64,000 bases of DNA from contig JAFGIP010000115.1 of the NCBI GenBank assembly GCA_016929525.1, positions 1 through 64,000 of the forward strand, in the 5' to 3' direction. Both the position numbers and the translations under genes were made by a program. How positions within the stretch are numbered: the stretch's first letter is position 1; each line of letters starts with the position of its first letter. Shown one piece after another: positions 44,743 to 55,500 of this stretch. Under the pieces are notes generated by a model. That model worked only from the letters and a program-made list of their open reading frames with translations, was not told the DNA's origin and searched no databases. This DNA is from Bacteroidales bacterium. Lineage in GTDB: Bacteria > Bacteroidota > Bacteroidia > Bacteroidales > UBA10428.

Positions 44743-44773
44743 AAACCCCTGCCGGCTTCACCAACAGGGGTTT
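44743..44773 (-). terminator. Attenuator terminator 1
   Basis: On the minus strand AAACCCCTG (44773-44765) pairs with CAGGGGTTT (44751-44743), with additional GGT/GCC pairing in the loop. TTTTTAATTG follows. The 5' side CCTGTTGGTG (44768-44759) can alternatively pair with CACCTCAGG (44809-44801) just after leader peptide 1, so antiterminator and terminator exclude each other. Confidence 0.82.
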
Positions 44774-44817
44774 GTATTTTTGTTTAACAGATTTTTTCTT
44801 CCTGAGGTGTTAAGCAA

Positions 44818-44898
44818 TCATAAACATACAACAATAATATCACCGGCCGGAATACCAACCGAAACTGACGATGTTGCATGCGAATGACTGTTTAACAT
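44818..44898 (-). CDS. Leader peptide 1 (Ile/Val-rich end, 26 residues)
   Basis: This is a 26-codon frame from ATG at 44898 to TGA at 44818. It starts MLNSHSHATSS, continues VSVGIPAGD and ends in the run IIVVCL directly before the stop. The antiterminator segment CACCTCAGG begins 9 bases after the stop codon, the spacing expected if ribosome position at the Ile-Ile-Val-Val codons decides between antiterminator and terminator 1. It lies upstream of leader 2 in the same direction, so the two attenuators act in series on one transcript. Confidence 0.75.
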   Translation of the reverse strand: MLNSHSHATSSVSVGIPAGDIIVVCL

Positions 44899-45101
44899 AT
44901 CGCTCTTAATTAAGCAACAAATGTATGCATATTTCCGGAAATAAATTCACATGCTTTTTAAAATAAAATATTTTCTTTGTAATTGTGAATGCAGTTGACA
45001 AGAATGAATAAGGCTCTTCCTTAATATATTTACAATATAAACAACCCAACTCTGCCCGACAATTAAAATGTTGTTTAAATTCAAATTGCGTTTTTTAATT
45101 A
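44899..45101. other. Divergent promoter region
   Basis: This holds the promoter of the attenuated aminotransferase transcript on the minus strand and that of the DUF5916/GH9 operon on the plus strand. No clear -33/-7 pair was identified on either strand. Confidence 0.4.
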
Positions 45102-47720
45102 ATGATGAAATTGAAAACAAAGCTGCTAATCATTTTTGCATTACTTGAATCAACATTATGTCTGGCTGTTAATGACAGTGTAACAATTCACAAAAGAACC
45201 TATAATGCAACCAGAACGGATATAAGCCCTGTCATTGACGGAGACTTATCCGATTCTTGCTGGTCACTGGGTGAATGGCAGGGAGAATTTTTACAACAAA
45301 GACCTTACGATGGAAAAAAGGCGACTTATCCAACAGAAGTAAAGGTATTATATAACAACGACTATCTTTTTGTGGCAATTCGTTGTTATGACTCCGAGCC
45401 CGAAAAAATAAATAAAATCTGTATGGCAAGAGATCAGTGGGGTGGTGACATAACGGGAATTGCTTTCGATAGTTATTTTGATAAAAAAACTGCATTTGAA
45501 TTCAATATTTCAGCCGCGGGACAGCAAATCGATCTTAAACATGGAAGTGATAATAAGATTGATTTAAACTGGAACTCTGTATGGGAAGGAGAAACAGCAA
45601 TTGAAGACTCTGCATGGACTGCAGAAATGCGAATACCTTTCAGTCAGTTACGATATGCTAATCAGGAAGAACATATCTGGGGGATGCATGTCTGGAGAAA
45701 TGTATACCGCCTTGGAGAAGACAGCCAGTGGGACAGAATCCCGCTTCACTCATCCGGAAGAGTACATCTTTTTGGTGAAATTCATGATATTAAAAATATC
45801 CGTTCTTCCCGCCAGATAGAATTTTTACCTTATATATCCGGTAAGTACATTCCGGAAAGAGGCGACCTGGTTAATGATTACGGAAGTGCACATGTTTTAT
45901 TTGGAAATATCGGGTTAGACACAAAAATAGGTTTGTCTTCCAACTTCATTCTGGATGCTACCATAAATCCTGATTTCGGACAGGTCGAGGCCGATCCTTC
46001 AGTGCTTAATCTTACCGCATATGAAACATTCTTTAAAGAAAAGAGACCTTTCTTTCTTGAGGGGAATGATATCTTTGATTACAATTTAGGTGAAGACAGA
46101 CTTTATTATACCAGAAGAATTGGTCAGGGCCCTCCATTTGTTCCTGATATTGAAGAAGATCATTATATACAAACTCCTGAGAATTCAACAATTCTTGGTG
46201 CAGCAAAAATCACCGGTAAAACCCTGAACGGTTTATCAGTTGGCATAATGGAAAGTGTTACTGCAGAAGAGTCTTCAACGGTTTATACTGCTGAAAAAAA
46301 AGTTGATACAATCGTAGCTCCAACTACCAATTATTTTGTAGCGAGAGTCATTAAAGAAAAAAATGAAGCAAATACTGTTATTGGAGGAATATTTACATCG
46401 TCATACAAAAATATTGCTGGAACCGGGCTTGAAACTTTAACGAACAGGGAAGCCTATACGGGAGGAATTGATTTTGTACAGAATTGGAAGCAAAAAACTT
46501 ATTTTATCGAAAGTAAAATCATGGCCAGTCATATAAAAGGAACTGCCGAATCGATCAGTGAGCTTCAGGAATCGTCGGTTCACCAATTTCAGAGACCTGA
46601 TGCAGCACATGTTCATTTCGATTCTACACGCACAACTTTAACCGGAACAGGAGGATATATCTGGGGAGGTAAAAAAGCAGGTTCATGGTTATTTTCAGAA
46701 AGCATCACCTGGCGGTCACCGCAATTCAATTTGAATGATATAGGCTACCTCAGACAAGCTGATTATATTGTTCAAAATTCAAATGTAACCTTTAGAAATG
46801 CCAACCCGGGTAATCTGTTTCGCGAATATGAAATCTCACTCGACCAGTCAACTTCATACAGCTTTGGCGGTGAACTGGCAGATGCCCAGATACAAATGAA
46901 TTTTGAAAATACATTTGTTAATCAATGGGGCAGCAGCTTATATTTAAATACTGCCTTTTCTTCATTTGAGAGCCGGGAGTTAAGGGGAGGACCTGCTTTA
47001 CGTGTAAACAGTGGTAATGAATTAGGAATTCATATGGAAACTAACCGCTCAAAAGATATCTATATATTAGGAGGAGTACATTACGGTTTTAAACATGGAG
47101 AACCATCCGATTTTACAGTTGCACACATTGAATTTGTGTGGCATCCGTTTAATAAGATTATAATTGCTCCCTTTGTTTTATATAGTATGAACAATAACGA
47201 ATATCAATATATTACTACTACAGAAGAAGATCCGGAGATACGATATCTAGTTGGAAGTTTGAAACAGAAAACACTTGAGTTTACTTTGAGAGCTGAATGG
47301 TTTTTTAAGCCACGGATATCATTAAGATTTTATGGGAGTCCCTATTTTTCAAATGGCAGATACTCCGATTTCTATAGAGTTGAAGATGCCGGAGCTTTTA
47401 AAACATCTGAGAGATTTCACAGATATACCGAAACAAGTTATTCCCCTGAAGATAATACCTGGACAGTTACAGAAACTGATAATGACAATTATAGTTTTTC
47501 CTTTGAAAATCCGGATTTTACATTTGGACAGTTTCGCACAAACCTGGTATTCAGATGGGAATACAGGCTGGGTTCTGTTTTATACCTGGTCTGGTCGCAT
47601 GATAATTCAGTTTCTGAAGAAATTTACAGTTCTTCATTTTCTGACAACCTGAATTTTCTTGGAAAACATACAGGGAAGAATGTTTTTCTTATTAAATTGA
47701 GTTATTGGTTCTCAACATAA
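45102..47720 (+). CDS. CBM9-like/DUF5916 outer-membrane protein
   Basis: The product has 872 residues with a signal peptide (about 1-20; a second ATG follows directly at 45105). The N-terminal third (about 30-235) is a family-9-like carbohydrate-binding fold: PVIDGDLSDSCWSLGEWQGEFLQ opens it and the pieces EVKVLYNNDYLFVAIRCYD and TAEMRIPFSQLRY are typical. The remainder matches DUF5916, including NPDFGQVEADPSVLNLTAYETFFKEKRPFFLEG and many amphipathic strands to a final aromatic residue region, as in a barrel. It heads an operon with the GH9 endoglucanase and the GPH symporter and may bind or pass oligosaccharides. The function of this family is not established. Confidence 0.8.
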   Translation: MMKLKTKLLIIFALLESTLCLAVNDSVTIHKRTYNATRTDISPVIDGDLSDSCWSLGEWQGEFLQQRPYDGKKATYPTEVKVLYNNDYLFVAIRCYDSEPEKINKICMARDQWGGDITGIAFDSYFDKKTAFEFNISAAGQQIDLKHGSDNKIDLNWNSVWEGETAIEDSAWTAEMRIPFSQLRYANQEEHIWGMHVWRNVYRLGEDSQWDRIPLHSSGRVHLFGEIHDIKNIRSSRQIEFLPYISGKYIPERGDLVNDYGSAHVLFGNIGLDTKIGLSSNFILDATINPDFGQVEADPSVLNLTAYETFFKEKRPFFLEGNDIFDYNLGEDRLYYTRRIGQGPPFVPDIEEDHYIQTPENSTILGAAKITGKTLNGLSVGIMESVTAEESSTVYTAEKKVDTIVAPTTNYFVARVIKEKNEANTVIGGIFTSSYKNIAGTGLETLTNREAYTGGIDFVQNWKQKTYFIESKIMASHIKGTAESISELQESSVHQFQRPDAAHVHFDSTRTTLTGTGGYIWGGKKAGSWLFSESITWRSPQFNLNDIGYLRQADYIVQNSNVTFRNANPGNLFREYEISLDQSTSYSFGGELADAQIQMNFENTFVNQWGSSLYLNTAFSSFESRELRGGPALRVNSGNELGIHMETNRSKDIYILGGVHYGFKHGEPSDFTVAHIEFVWHPFNKIIIAPFVLYSMNNNEYQYITTTEEDPEIRYLVGSLKQKTLEFTLRAEWFFKPRISLRFYGSPYFSNGRYSDFYRVEDAGAFKTSERFHRYTETSYSPEDNTWTVTETDNDNYSFSFENPDFTFGQFRTNLVFRWEYRLGSVLYLVWSHDNSVSEEIYSSSFSDNLNFLGKHTGKNVFLIKLSYWFST

Positions 47721-47742
47721 TAAATAATATAAGGTCCATGAT

Positions 47743-49452
47743 ATGAAAAAGACAATCATTTTATTGACAGTTGTATTAATACCGATATTAATATACACAC
47801 AGGACATAGCGGTTAATCAGGTTGGTTATATTGCCAGTCAAATTAAATTCGCGATTGTAACGGCATCTGCATCAGGAAGTTTTAATGTTGTTGATGATAA
47901 TACCGGTGAAGTGAAATTTACTGCAGAGCTTGGTCCGTCAAGATACTGGAATTATTCGGGACAAAATGTTAAAGTTGCTGATTTCAGTAATTTTAATCAG
48001 TTGGGAACTTATCATATTGAAACAGATAATGGAAATTTTAGATCATACAAATTTAAAATTTCTAATAACCCTTACAAGGAACTGGCAAAGGATGCCTTAC
48101 ACTTCTACTATCTGTCGCGGGTAAGTATGCCGCTTGAAGAGAAGTATGCAGGTAAGTATGCACGTGCAGCCGGTCATCCGGATACAACAGTAATTATACA
48201 TAAAACTGCAGCCGGACCTAACCGACCGGCAGGTAGTACAATATCTTCGCCAGGTGGTTGGTATGATGCTGGTGATTACAATAAATATGTAGTAAATTCA
48301 GGAATTTCTACTTATACTTTATTGGCAATTGCTGAGCATTTCGAGTATTATGCGCTGAATTTTAAGTTAAATATTCCTGAAAATGAAAATGGTATGGCTG
48401 ATATAGTCGACGAAGCTATTTACAATCTCCGCTGGATGCTTTCTATGCAGGATCCTGCCGACGGCGGAGTTTATCATAAATGCACACATCTGAATTTTTC
48501 AGATACCATTACACCGGCTGAAGCTGCTAAAACACCGCGTTATGTTACTATGAAAACTACTGCTGCAGCACTGAATTTAGCAGCTGTTACCTCACAAGCA
48601 AGTCGAATTATTGAAACTTATGTACCACAAGACTATCCGGAATTAGCTGACTCATGTCTAAATGCAGCAAAACTCGCATATGAATGGGCTATAAAAAATC
48701 CTGATATATTATATGTTCAGCCCAAGGATATTACTACCGGACAATATCCGGACACAAGTGTTGCAGATGAATTTCAATGGGCAGCCATAGAACTTTATAT
48801 TACCACAGGTGATATAGAATATCTGAAAAAATCGAATTACCTTGAAGGTGGAGTAAGCGTGCCTAAGTGGGACGTTGTTTATCCTCTTGGTCTTATCTCG
48901 CTGGTAAGAAATATACAAAGCAGTTCCAGTGATGTTGATATAGAGAAGGTAGAACAAAAAATAATCGATTATGCAGATAAACTGTTCAGTATATATGATA
49001 CTTCAGCATATAAAGTAGCAGCTACAGAATTTGTATGGGGAAGTAACAGTGATGTTGCCAACGACGGACTAATGGCATTACAGGCTTATCATATTACAAA
49101 TGAAAAAAAATATCTGAACGCTGCTATTTCAGCCCTTGATTATTTACTGGGTCGTAACCCGACAAATTACTGCTTTGTAACCGGATATGGAAGTAAATCG
49201 CCTATGCACCCGCACGATCGTAAATCAGTATCTGATAATGTTAAAGAGCCAATACCCGGAATGCTTGTTGGCGGACCAAATCCTTACAATGCTAATGACT
49301 GTGGAAAAGATAAGTACCCATCATTACTTCCCGCATTGGCATATCTTGATGATTTCTGCAGTTATTCAACGAATGAGATCACAATTAACTGGAATGCTCC
49401 GCTTGCATACTTATGCTGTGCATTCAGTGAAATCATGTTATCAGGTGAATAA
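47743..49452 (+). CDS. GH9 endoglucanase with N-terminal Ig-like domain
   Basis: This is an exported 569-residue cellulase of family GH9. Signal peptide about 1-19; CelD_N Ig-like domain about 20-108 (DIAVNQVGYIASQIKFA); (alpha/alpha)6 barrel about 112-565. The catalytic motif WYDAGDYNKY contains Asp175 and Asp178. The HPHDR stretch (GSKSPMHPHDR) and the acid Glu545 in STNEITINWNAPL complete the active site. No T9SS tail or lipobox is present, so it is probably periplasmic, acting on imported oligosaccharides. It lies 22 bases after the DUF5916 gene and 37 bases before the GPH symporter gene. Confidence 0.92.
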   Translation: MKKTIILLTVVLIPILIYTQDIAVNQVGYIASQIKFAIVTASASGSFNVVDDNTGEVKFTAELGPSRYWNYSGQNVKVADFSNFNQLGTYHIETDNGNFRSYKFKISNNPYKELAKDALHFYYLSRVSMPLEEKYAGKYARAAGHPDTTVIIHKTAAGPNRPAGSTISSPGGWYDAGDYNKYVVNSGISTYTLLAIAEHFEYYALNFKLNIPENENGMADIVDEAIYNLRWMLSMQDPADGGVYHKCTHLNFSDTITPAEAAKTPRYVTMKTTAAALNLAAVTSQASRIIETYVPQDYPELADSCLNAAKLAYEWAIKNPDILYVQPKDITTGQYPDTSVADEFQWAAIELYITTGDIEYLKKSNYLEGGVSVPKWDVVYPLGLISLVRNIQSSSSDVDIEKVEQKIIDYADKLFSIYDTSAYKVAATEFVWGSNSDVANDGLMALQAYHITNEKKYLNAAISALDYLLGRNPTNYCFVTGYGSKSPMHPHDRKSVSDNVKEPIPGMLVGGPNPYNANDCGKDKYPSLLPALAYLDDFCSYSTNEITINWNAPLAYLCCAFSEIMLSGE

Positions 49453-49489
49453 AGCCAAAATAAACAAATAACTTTCAACAAAATAAAAT

Positions 49490-50848
49490 ATGAATTTAAA
49501 GGTTTCAGGTAAATTAAAATTAGGTGAAAAGATTGGCTATGCGTTAGGCGATACGGCAGCTAATATAACGTGGCGATCACTCACAACATTTCTTATGGTT
49601 TTTTATACCGACGTTTTTGGTATCCCTGCAGCGGCTGCCGGAGTAATATTATTAGTTGCCAGATCAACAGACGGGATTACAGATGTAATAATGGGAATGA
49701 TAGCTGACAGAACTAAATCGAAATATGGGAAATTCCGACCCTGGATATTATGGACCGCGATCCCTTTAGGTATTATTATGGTGCTTACATTCACAACACC
49801 TAATCTAAGTGTGAAAGGTAAAATAATATATGCCTATGCAACATACATTTTACTAACCCTTATATATACACTCAATAATGTGCCTTACTCTGCACTTATG
49901 GGGGTAATGACAGGCGATCATGAAGAAAGAACAAGTATTTCTTCGTTTCGATTTGCCGGAGCTTTTCTGGGCGGAATAATTACACAAGGATTTTTAATCT
50001 ATCTGGTTGAATTTCTAGGTGGAGGAAATGAAAATCGTGGCTATCAATATTCTATGTATTTGTTTGCAGGTTTGTTGGTTTTATTTTTATTTATCACTTT
50101 TTACTCTACGAAAGAAAGAGTTCAGCCACCTAAATCCCAAAACACAAATATCCTGAAAGATCTCCGTGACCTGCTTACAAATAAGCCCTGGATAATTATT
50201 CTTGTAATCGGCTTGCTTTTTCAAATTTTCAATGCGATAAAGCAAGGTGTTACGGTCTATTATTTCGAGAGATTTCTTGGTAATAAACCTCTTGCAGCAG
50301 TTTATATGGTAGTACTGTTGCTTGCTTCAATGGCCGCCGCACTTTTAACTACTCCAATGGCTAAGATGGTTGGGAAAAAGAATTTATTTATTTATGCACT
50401 GCTGTTCTCCGGTCTAACAACGGGCATGATACATTTTGCTACATTTGATGATATTGGATTTATATTTACCATGGGTACACTGGCTGAATTTGGAGCCGGT
50501 ATTATGCCGGTACTATTTTTTGCCATGTTGGGAGATGCAGCAGATTTTTCGGAGTTTAAGAATAACAGACGCGCAACTGGTTTGTTCTATTCAGCAGGAA
50601 CGCTGTCGTTAAAATTTGGCGGAGGAGTAGGCGGTGCTATTATCGGATTCGTTTTGGCTCACTATGGTTATAATGCCGAAGTTCAATTAACAATTGATAG
50701 CGCTATCCCGGGAATAAAAATTCTTATGAGTTGGATCCCTGCAATTTTTACCGGCATCGGAGTTTTAATCATGTTATTCTATCCCTTATCAAAATCGAAG
50801 ATGGAAGAAATTGGAACAGAACTTAAGCACCGCAGAAGGAAAGAATAA
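49490..50848 (+). CDS. GPH-family sugar:cation symporter
   Basis: This is a 452-residue inner-membrane carrier of the glycoside-pentoside-hexuronide family (MelB/YicJ-like), with about 12 transmembrane segments. The N-terminal signature KLGEKIGYALGDTAANITW, the RSTDGITDVIMGMIADRTKSKYGKFRPWILW loop and the second-half GAGIMPVLFFAMLGDAADFSEFK loop are all typical. As the last gene of the DUF5916-GH9 operon it probably imports cello-oligosaccharides or other beta-glucoside products. A strong terminator follows. Confidence 0.9.
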   Translation: MNLKVSGKLKLGEKIGYALGDTAANITWRSLTTFLMVFYTDVFGIPAAAAGVILLVARSTDGITDVIMGMIADRTKSKYGKFRPWILWTAIPLGIIMVLTFTTPNLSVKGKIIYAYATYILLTLIYTLNNVPYSALMGVMTGDHEERTSISSFRFAGAFLGGIITQGFLIYLVEFLGGGNENRGYQYSMYLFAGLLVLFLFITFYSTKERVQPPKSQNTNILKDLRDLLTNKPWIIILVIGLLFQIFNAIKQGVTVYYFERFLGNKPLAAVYMVVLLLASMAAALLTTPMAKMVGKKNLFIYALLFSGLTTGMIHFATFDDIGFIFTMGTLAEFGAGIMPVLFFAMLGDAADFSEFKNNRRATGLFYSAGTLSLKFGGGVGGAIIGFVLAHYGYNAEVQLTIDSAIPGIKILMSWIPAIFTGIGVLIMLFYPLSKSKMEEIGTELKHRRRKE

Positions 50849-50895
50849 CAAAACTTAAATAATTAGAGTACAGTTACGATCATCAATAATTAATA

Positions 50896-50922
50896 AAAAA
50901 CCCGGGAGATTCCCGGGTTTTT
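50896..50922. terminator. Strong bidirectional terminator
   Basis: AAAAACCCGGGA and TCCCGGGTTTTT form a perfect stem with a 3-base loop and A/T tails on both sides. It lies between the convergent GPH symporter (ends 50848) and susD-like gene (ends 50945). Confidence 0.95.
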
Positions 50923-50944
50923 AATTTTTAATAAAATTTTATGA

Positions 50945-52504
50945 TTAGTAATCCGGATTTTGTTCAAAATCAAAATCACCATAGTTTACAATTTCATCAT
51001 AAGGAATCGGGAAAAGTCCGTTAGTTGATACACCAGGCCTTCCGGTAGAATAACTTAAAGACAATTCATAATCACCGGTAAGTTCTTCTGCAGCATCTCC
51101 CCAGCGAACAAGGTCGAAATACCTGTCGCCTTCAAGACACAGTTCAAGCTGACGCTCTTTTTTGATATCTTCAAATAAAGCATCTTCCGAAGAACTAACA
51201 AGATCAAGATCAACACGTTCTCTTACTTCATTCAGATAATCACGTGCAGGTCCGTCCTGATTACTTCTATTATATGCTTCTGCAAGCATTAATAATACAT
51301 CGGCATAACGCATAGCTACAACGTTCATAGCTACCTGAGTATCGCTTAATCTGTAACCAACTTTTGTACAGTGCTTATTATCCCAATAGCCGGTGACAGA
51401 GTTCTGCCAGATAGTTTCAAGCGGAGGATTAGCTGTATCACATTGATACTGCAAAGTATCTGTTGAAATTGTAGAGACATATTTCCTGATATCATCGCCC
51501 ATGTCATCGAAAGCCTGAACAAGTTTTTGTGTTGGCTGGTTAAAGCCCCAACCTGAGTAATGTATACCATCGGGAAATTCGCGTATAACATTTGTGAATG
51601 CTCTTGGTGAAGACAATGTTGCTATAGCATTTCCATTGTTCAGCCTGTTATCCCAACTTTGATTTCCCTGTGTTGTAAAATTAATTTCAAATACAGATTC
51701 AATACCGTGTGTATTGCCCGGATCAAAAATATCAGCATAGTTAGCCTCAAGATCATATTGTCCTGATTCAACTATATCCTCAAGTACATCTATTGCCTCA
51801 CTGTATTTTTCCCGATATAAATACACCTTACCCAACAGCATTTGTGCCGAACCCAGGGTTGCATAACCATTAGTAGGATCATTCTGATTAACTCTTACAT
51901 CTAATCCGTAACCGCCACCTGTCATATCAATGGCAGTAGTAAGATACCTTTCAATGGCATCCCAGGTTTCAGCAAGAGTTGCCCGGCTGTATTTACTGTC
52001 AATACTTGGAATATCATCAACAATGGGTAACTTTCCAAACATTCTTACCATATTAAAATAGGCAAAGCCCTTCAGGAAGTATGCATTTGCAATTCCCTTT
52101 GAACCAGAAACAGATTCCGGGTTAGCATAAATAATAATTGGATTACATCTTGTATTCATTCTCCACATCACGGTCCAGAATGTTTCCAGGTTCTGGTCGT
52201 CATCTTCAATAGCTGTTGTTATAAACAGGTCGGCAACCTGGTAACCTCTTTGGTCTGACTCATTTTCACCACCTGCAACAGCATCGTCAGATGTAACACT
52301 TCCCCATAAGAAAGTACTACCTCCCCAGATAATGTGCTGCAAAGGGTCATAAGCACCATTCAGAGCCTGAATGATCTGCTCGTCCGTTTGGTAAAAAGTT
52401 GCATCCAACTCCCTGCCGTCAGGCAGGATAGTTAAATCATCTTCGTTGCAGGAATTTAATATTAAAAGCCCGCATAATACTGTTATTATATTTTTGATTT
52501 TCAT
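50945..52504 (-). CDS. SusD/RagB-family glycan-binding lipoprotein
   Basis: This is the surface lipoprotein partner of the SusC-like channel. The start is taken as the ATG at 52504; a TTG three codons earlier is also in frame. The signal peptide ends in LLILNSC, the lipobox. The TPR-rich SusD fold follows: ATFYQTDEQIIQALNGAYDPLQ near the start, the AYFLKGFAYFNMVRMFGKLPIVDD helix pair, and the C-terminal DVLLMLAEAYNRSNQDGPARDYLNEVRERV and KERQLELCLEGDRYFDLVRWGDA helices. About 520 residues is normal. It is 30 bases after the susC-like gene. The ligand is unknown; the neighbouring GH9 operon suggests a beta-glucan. Confidence 0.93.
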   Translation of the reverse strand: MKIKNIITVLCGLLILNSCNEDDLTILPDGRELDATFYQTDEQIIQALNGAYDPLQHIIWGGSTFLWGSVTSDDAVAGGENESDQRGYQVADLFITTAIEDDDQNLETFWTVMWRMNTRCNPIIIYANPESVSGSKGIANAYFLKGFAYFNMVRMFGKLPIVDDIPSIDSKYSRATLAETWDAIERYLTTAIDMTGGGYGLDVRVNQNDPTNGYATLGSAQMLLGKVYLYREKYSEAIDVLEDIVESGQYDLEANYADIFDPGNTHGIESVFEINFTTQGNQSWDNRLNNGNAIATLSSPRAFTNVIREFPDGIHYSGWGFNQPTQKLVQAFDDMGDDIRKYVSTISTDTLQYQCDTANPPLETIWQNSVTGYWDNKHCTKVGYRLSDTQVAMNVVAMRYADVLLMLAEAYNRSNQDGPARDYLNEVRERVDLDLVSSSEDALFEDIKKERQLELCLEGDRYFDLVRWGDAAEELTGDYELSLSYSTGRPGVSTNGLFPIPYDEIVNYGDFDFEQNPDY

Positions 52505-52534
52505 AAAATTCAAAATTTTATTGGGTGAATCTAA

Positions 52535-55500
52535 TTAAAACGTTACTACTACACCAAATGTATGGATCTTGGTTGTCGGATAGTTACCCAAATCCACACC
52601 AAGTAAACTTGGCTGATTTGTATCATGATTTCCAACTTCAGGATCGAGACCCGGATATTTAGTGAAAGTTAAAAGATTGGTTCCGGTATAGAATATTCTT
52701 AAACTTGCTATAGCAACTTTACTTGTTAAGCTATTAGGCAGAGTATACGCTAATGTCAGGTTTTTCAGACGTAAATAATCCCCATCAAATACATTTAATG
52801 AACTTATCTGGTGGTTTTTGTTTGCATCACGAAGTGTTGCTCTCGGTATAGTATTCGATGTTCCGGGGCCTGTCCACCTGTCTTCATACCAAACACTCAT
52901 CCTGTTTGTCCTGTAATCATCGGTACGGAATGTTGCCCAGAATATCTGGTTTCCTGTCACACCCTGGAAAAATGCACTTAATTCTATCCCTTTGTATTCT
53001 ACTCCCAGCGTAAAACCAAACATCCAGTCAGGCATAGACTTTCCAATATTTTTCCTGTCAGCACCAGAAATCACGCCGTCATCATCAAGGTCAGCCCAGA
53101 TCACATCACCTGGTATTGCCCTGGGTTGAATAGGAGATGTATTACCGAGGGAGTCAGTATAAGTATATGCATCAATTTCTGCCTGGTTTTGAAAAATACC
53201 CAGAGCCTGATAACCATAAAAATACCAAACAGGTTCGCCGATGCCATACCATGTTGGTGCTCCTAACTGCCCGATATTCTGACCTTCCTTACCTTGTTCC
53301 ACACCATAATCTATGACTTTATTCTTGATATAAGATGCGTTAACCGAGATATTGTACTTCAGATCTGCAAAATTTCCTCTGTATCCAAGATCAAATTCCC
53401 AACCTTTATTTTCCACTTCACCACTATTTATTTTCGCTGTTCCTTCAAGTCCGTTTACTAAAGGCTGGTCTGCTTTATCTGCCAGCTGGTCTGTAGTTGT
53501 TCTTTTATACCAGTCAACAGAAAAAGTAAGAGCATTTCTAAAGAAACCAAAGTCTGCACCAATGTCAGTTTGTACGTTAGTTTCCCAAAGTAACGCTGCA
53601 TTACCCGGAGTACCAGGATATTTACCTTCCAAAAGGTTTCCTTCCGGAGTACCGTCAACATAATCTACTATATCCAAAGTTGACATATAGGGGAAACCAG
53701 TTAAAGCTTGCGTACTACCATTCTTACCCCAGCTGGCTCTCAACTTTAAGTTGCTGACAAATGCCAATGGTGCCAAAGAAGAAAAGAAATCTTCACGATG
53801 TACATTCCATCCAACAGAAAATGCCGGGAAAGTCCCCCATTTTTTCTTAGGACCAAATTTTGAAGAACCGTCACGACGTACACTACCCTGTAGCAGATAT
53901 CTTTCATTGTAATTATACATAAACCTGCCAAAGTAAGATGCTTTTAATTCGATATCTTGTGGTTGACCAGGATACCATCCGGTAACATGACTATACAATA
54001 TATCTGAATTATCATTTCCCCCCAATTCAGGGTATGCATAATATGAATCACCATAAGGAATATCATACCCTTTGATCCAGTTCCATATATATTTATAATT
54101 CTCATAACTCTGCCCAATCATTAATTCTACATAATGGTTGCCAAACTGGTTACTGAATGTAACAAAGTTTTCAATACCGTATTTGTACCATCTGTCCCAT
54201 TGAACCTCAGCGTTGGTAAGCGAGTCGGCAGGAACTTTATCTGATACACCATACATTGTTTTTCCATTGAAACGCCTTCCAACCTGGTATGCATAATCTG
54301 TATATATTCTTGTGGTAAGATTTGCCCATTTTACCGGCTTAAGATTTGCATGAAAATCGGCTACTATTTTATCCTGAGTTTGTTTTCTATTTGTATAATG
54401 AATTTTTGCAGCGGGATTCCACATTTCTGCTGCAGAAAGACTGGATATACTATAATAATTACCATCTCCATCCTGTACCATAGCCTGAAGAATTTCTGGT
54501 TGAGCATAAAAATCAGGCATTTCAGAAGTGTCTCTCCAGACCACAGGAACAGTAGGATCGTAGCGTGTTGCGGAAGTAACAATACCACCATACTGCTCAA
54601 CAGCATCCAGAGGTTTAAATACCTTACGTGTATACGAGGCATTTACGCCAACTGAGAACCAGGGTTTAACTTCTGTTTCAATGTTGCTCCGGAAAGTATA
54701 GCGGGTCATATTGTTCTTTGGACCACCAACAATACCATCCTGATCCAGATAACTGGTACTAAGGTAATATGTTGTTTTTTCACTTCCTCCCGAAAAGCTA
54801 AGTTGATGTTCTACCATAGGAGCAACCTCAAAAATTTCATCGACCCAGTTTGTACCGTTTGAAACATCAAGATCCAGAAACACTGAAGAATCTCTGTTGT
54901 GCTCCCAACGGGTTGCTTCAATGAAATAATTACGGTATTCGCTTGCATTCATTACTTTTGGTAAATCTGCGGCCTGTTGTAAGCCATAAGAATATCTGTA
55001 CTGAAGTTGCCCTTCACCTTTTTTACCTTTTTTGGTTGTTATCATTACAACACCATTACCACCTTCTGCACCATAAATTGCAGAAGATGCGGCATCTTTC
55101 AATACCTCGACAGACTCAATGTCATTCGGGTTTAAATACTCAAGACCGCCGGTTCTAACTCCGTCAACCAAATATATTGGTTCGTTTTTTTCGTTAGATG
55201 CATTACCTCTTACCTTAATTGTAAGGCCGCCACCGGGTTCACCTGAGTTTTGCGCAATATAAACACCGGAAGTTTTCCCTTGCAGTGCCTGTTCAAAACG
55301 AGTAGCTGTCGCTTTTGAAAGCTCTTCAGAGCTTACCTTTGCAATTGAACCGGTCACAAGACTCTTCTTTTGAGTACCATAACCAATTACAACTACTTCA
55401 TCTACTGTAAGTAAATCCACTGCCAGGGTTACATCAATACTGGTCTGCCCTGCAACAGGGATTTCTTCGGTTAAGTAACCGACATAGGAGAATATCAGAA

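Noticed and set aside
44995..45040. TTGACA ... TAATATATTTAC as promoter of the DUF5916-GH9 operon
   Set aside because: The spacing is about 24 bases, too long for a Bacteroidota -33/-7 pair, and the -7 word does not fit TAnnTTTG well.
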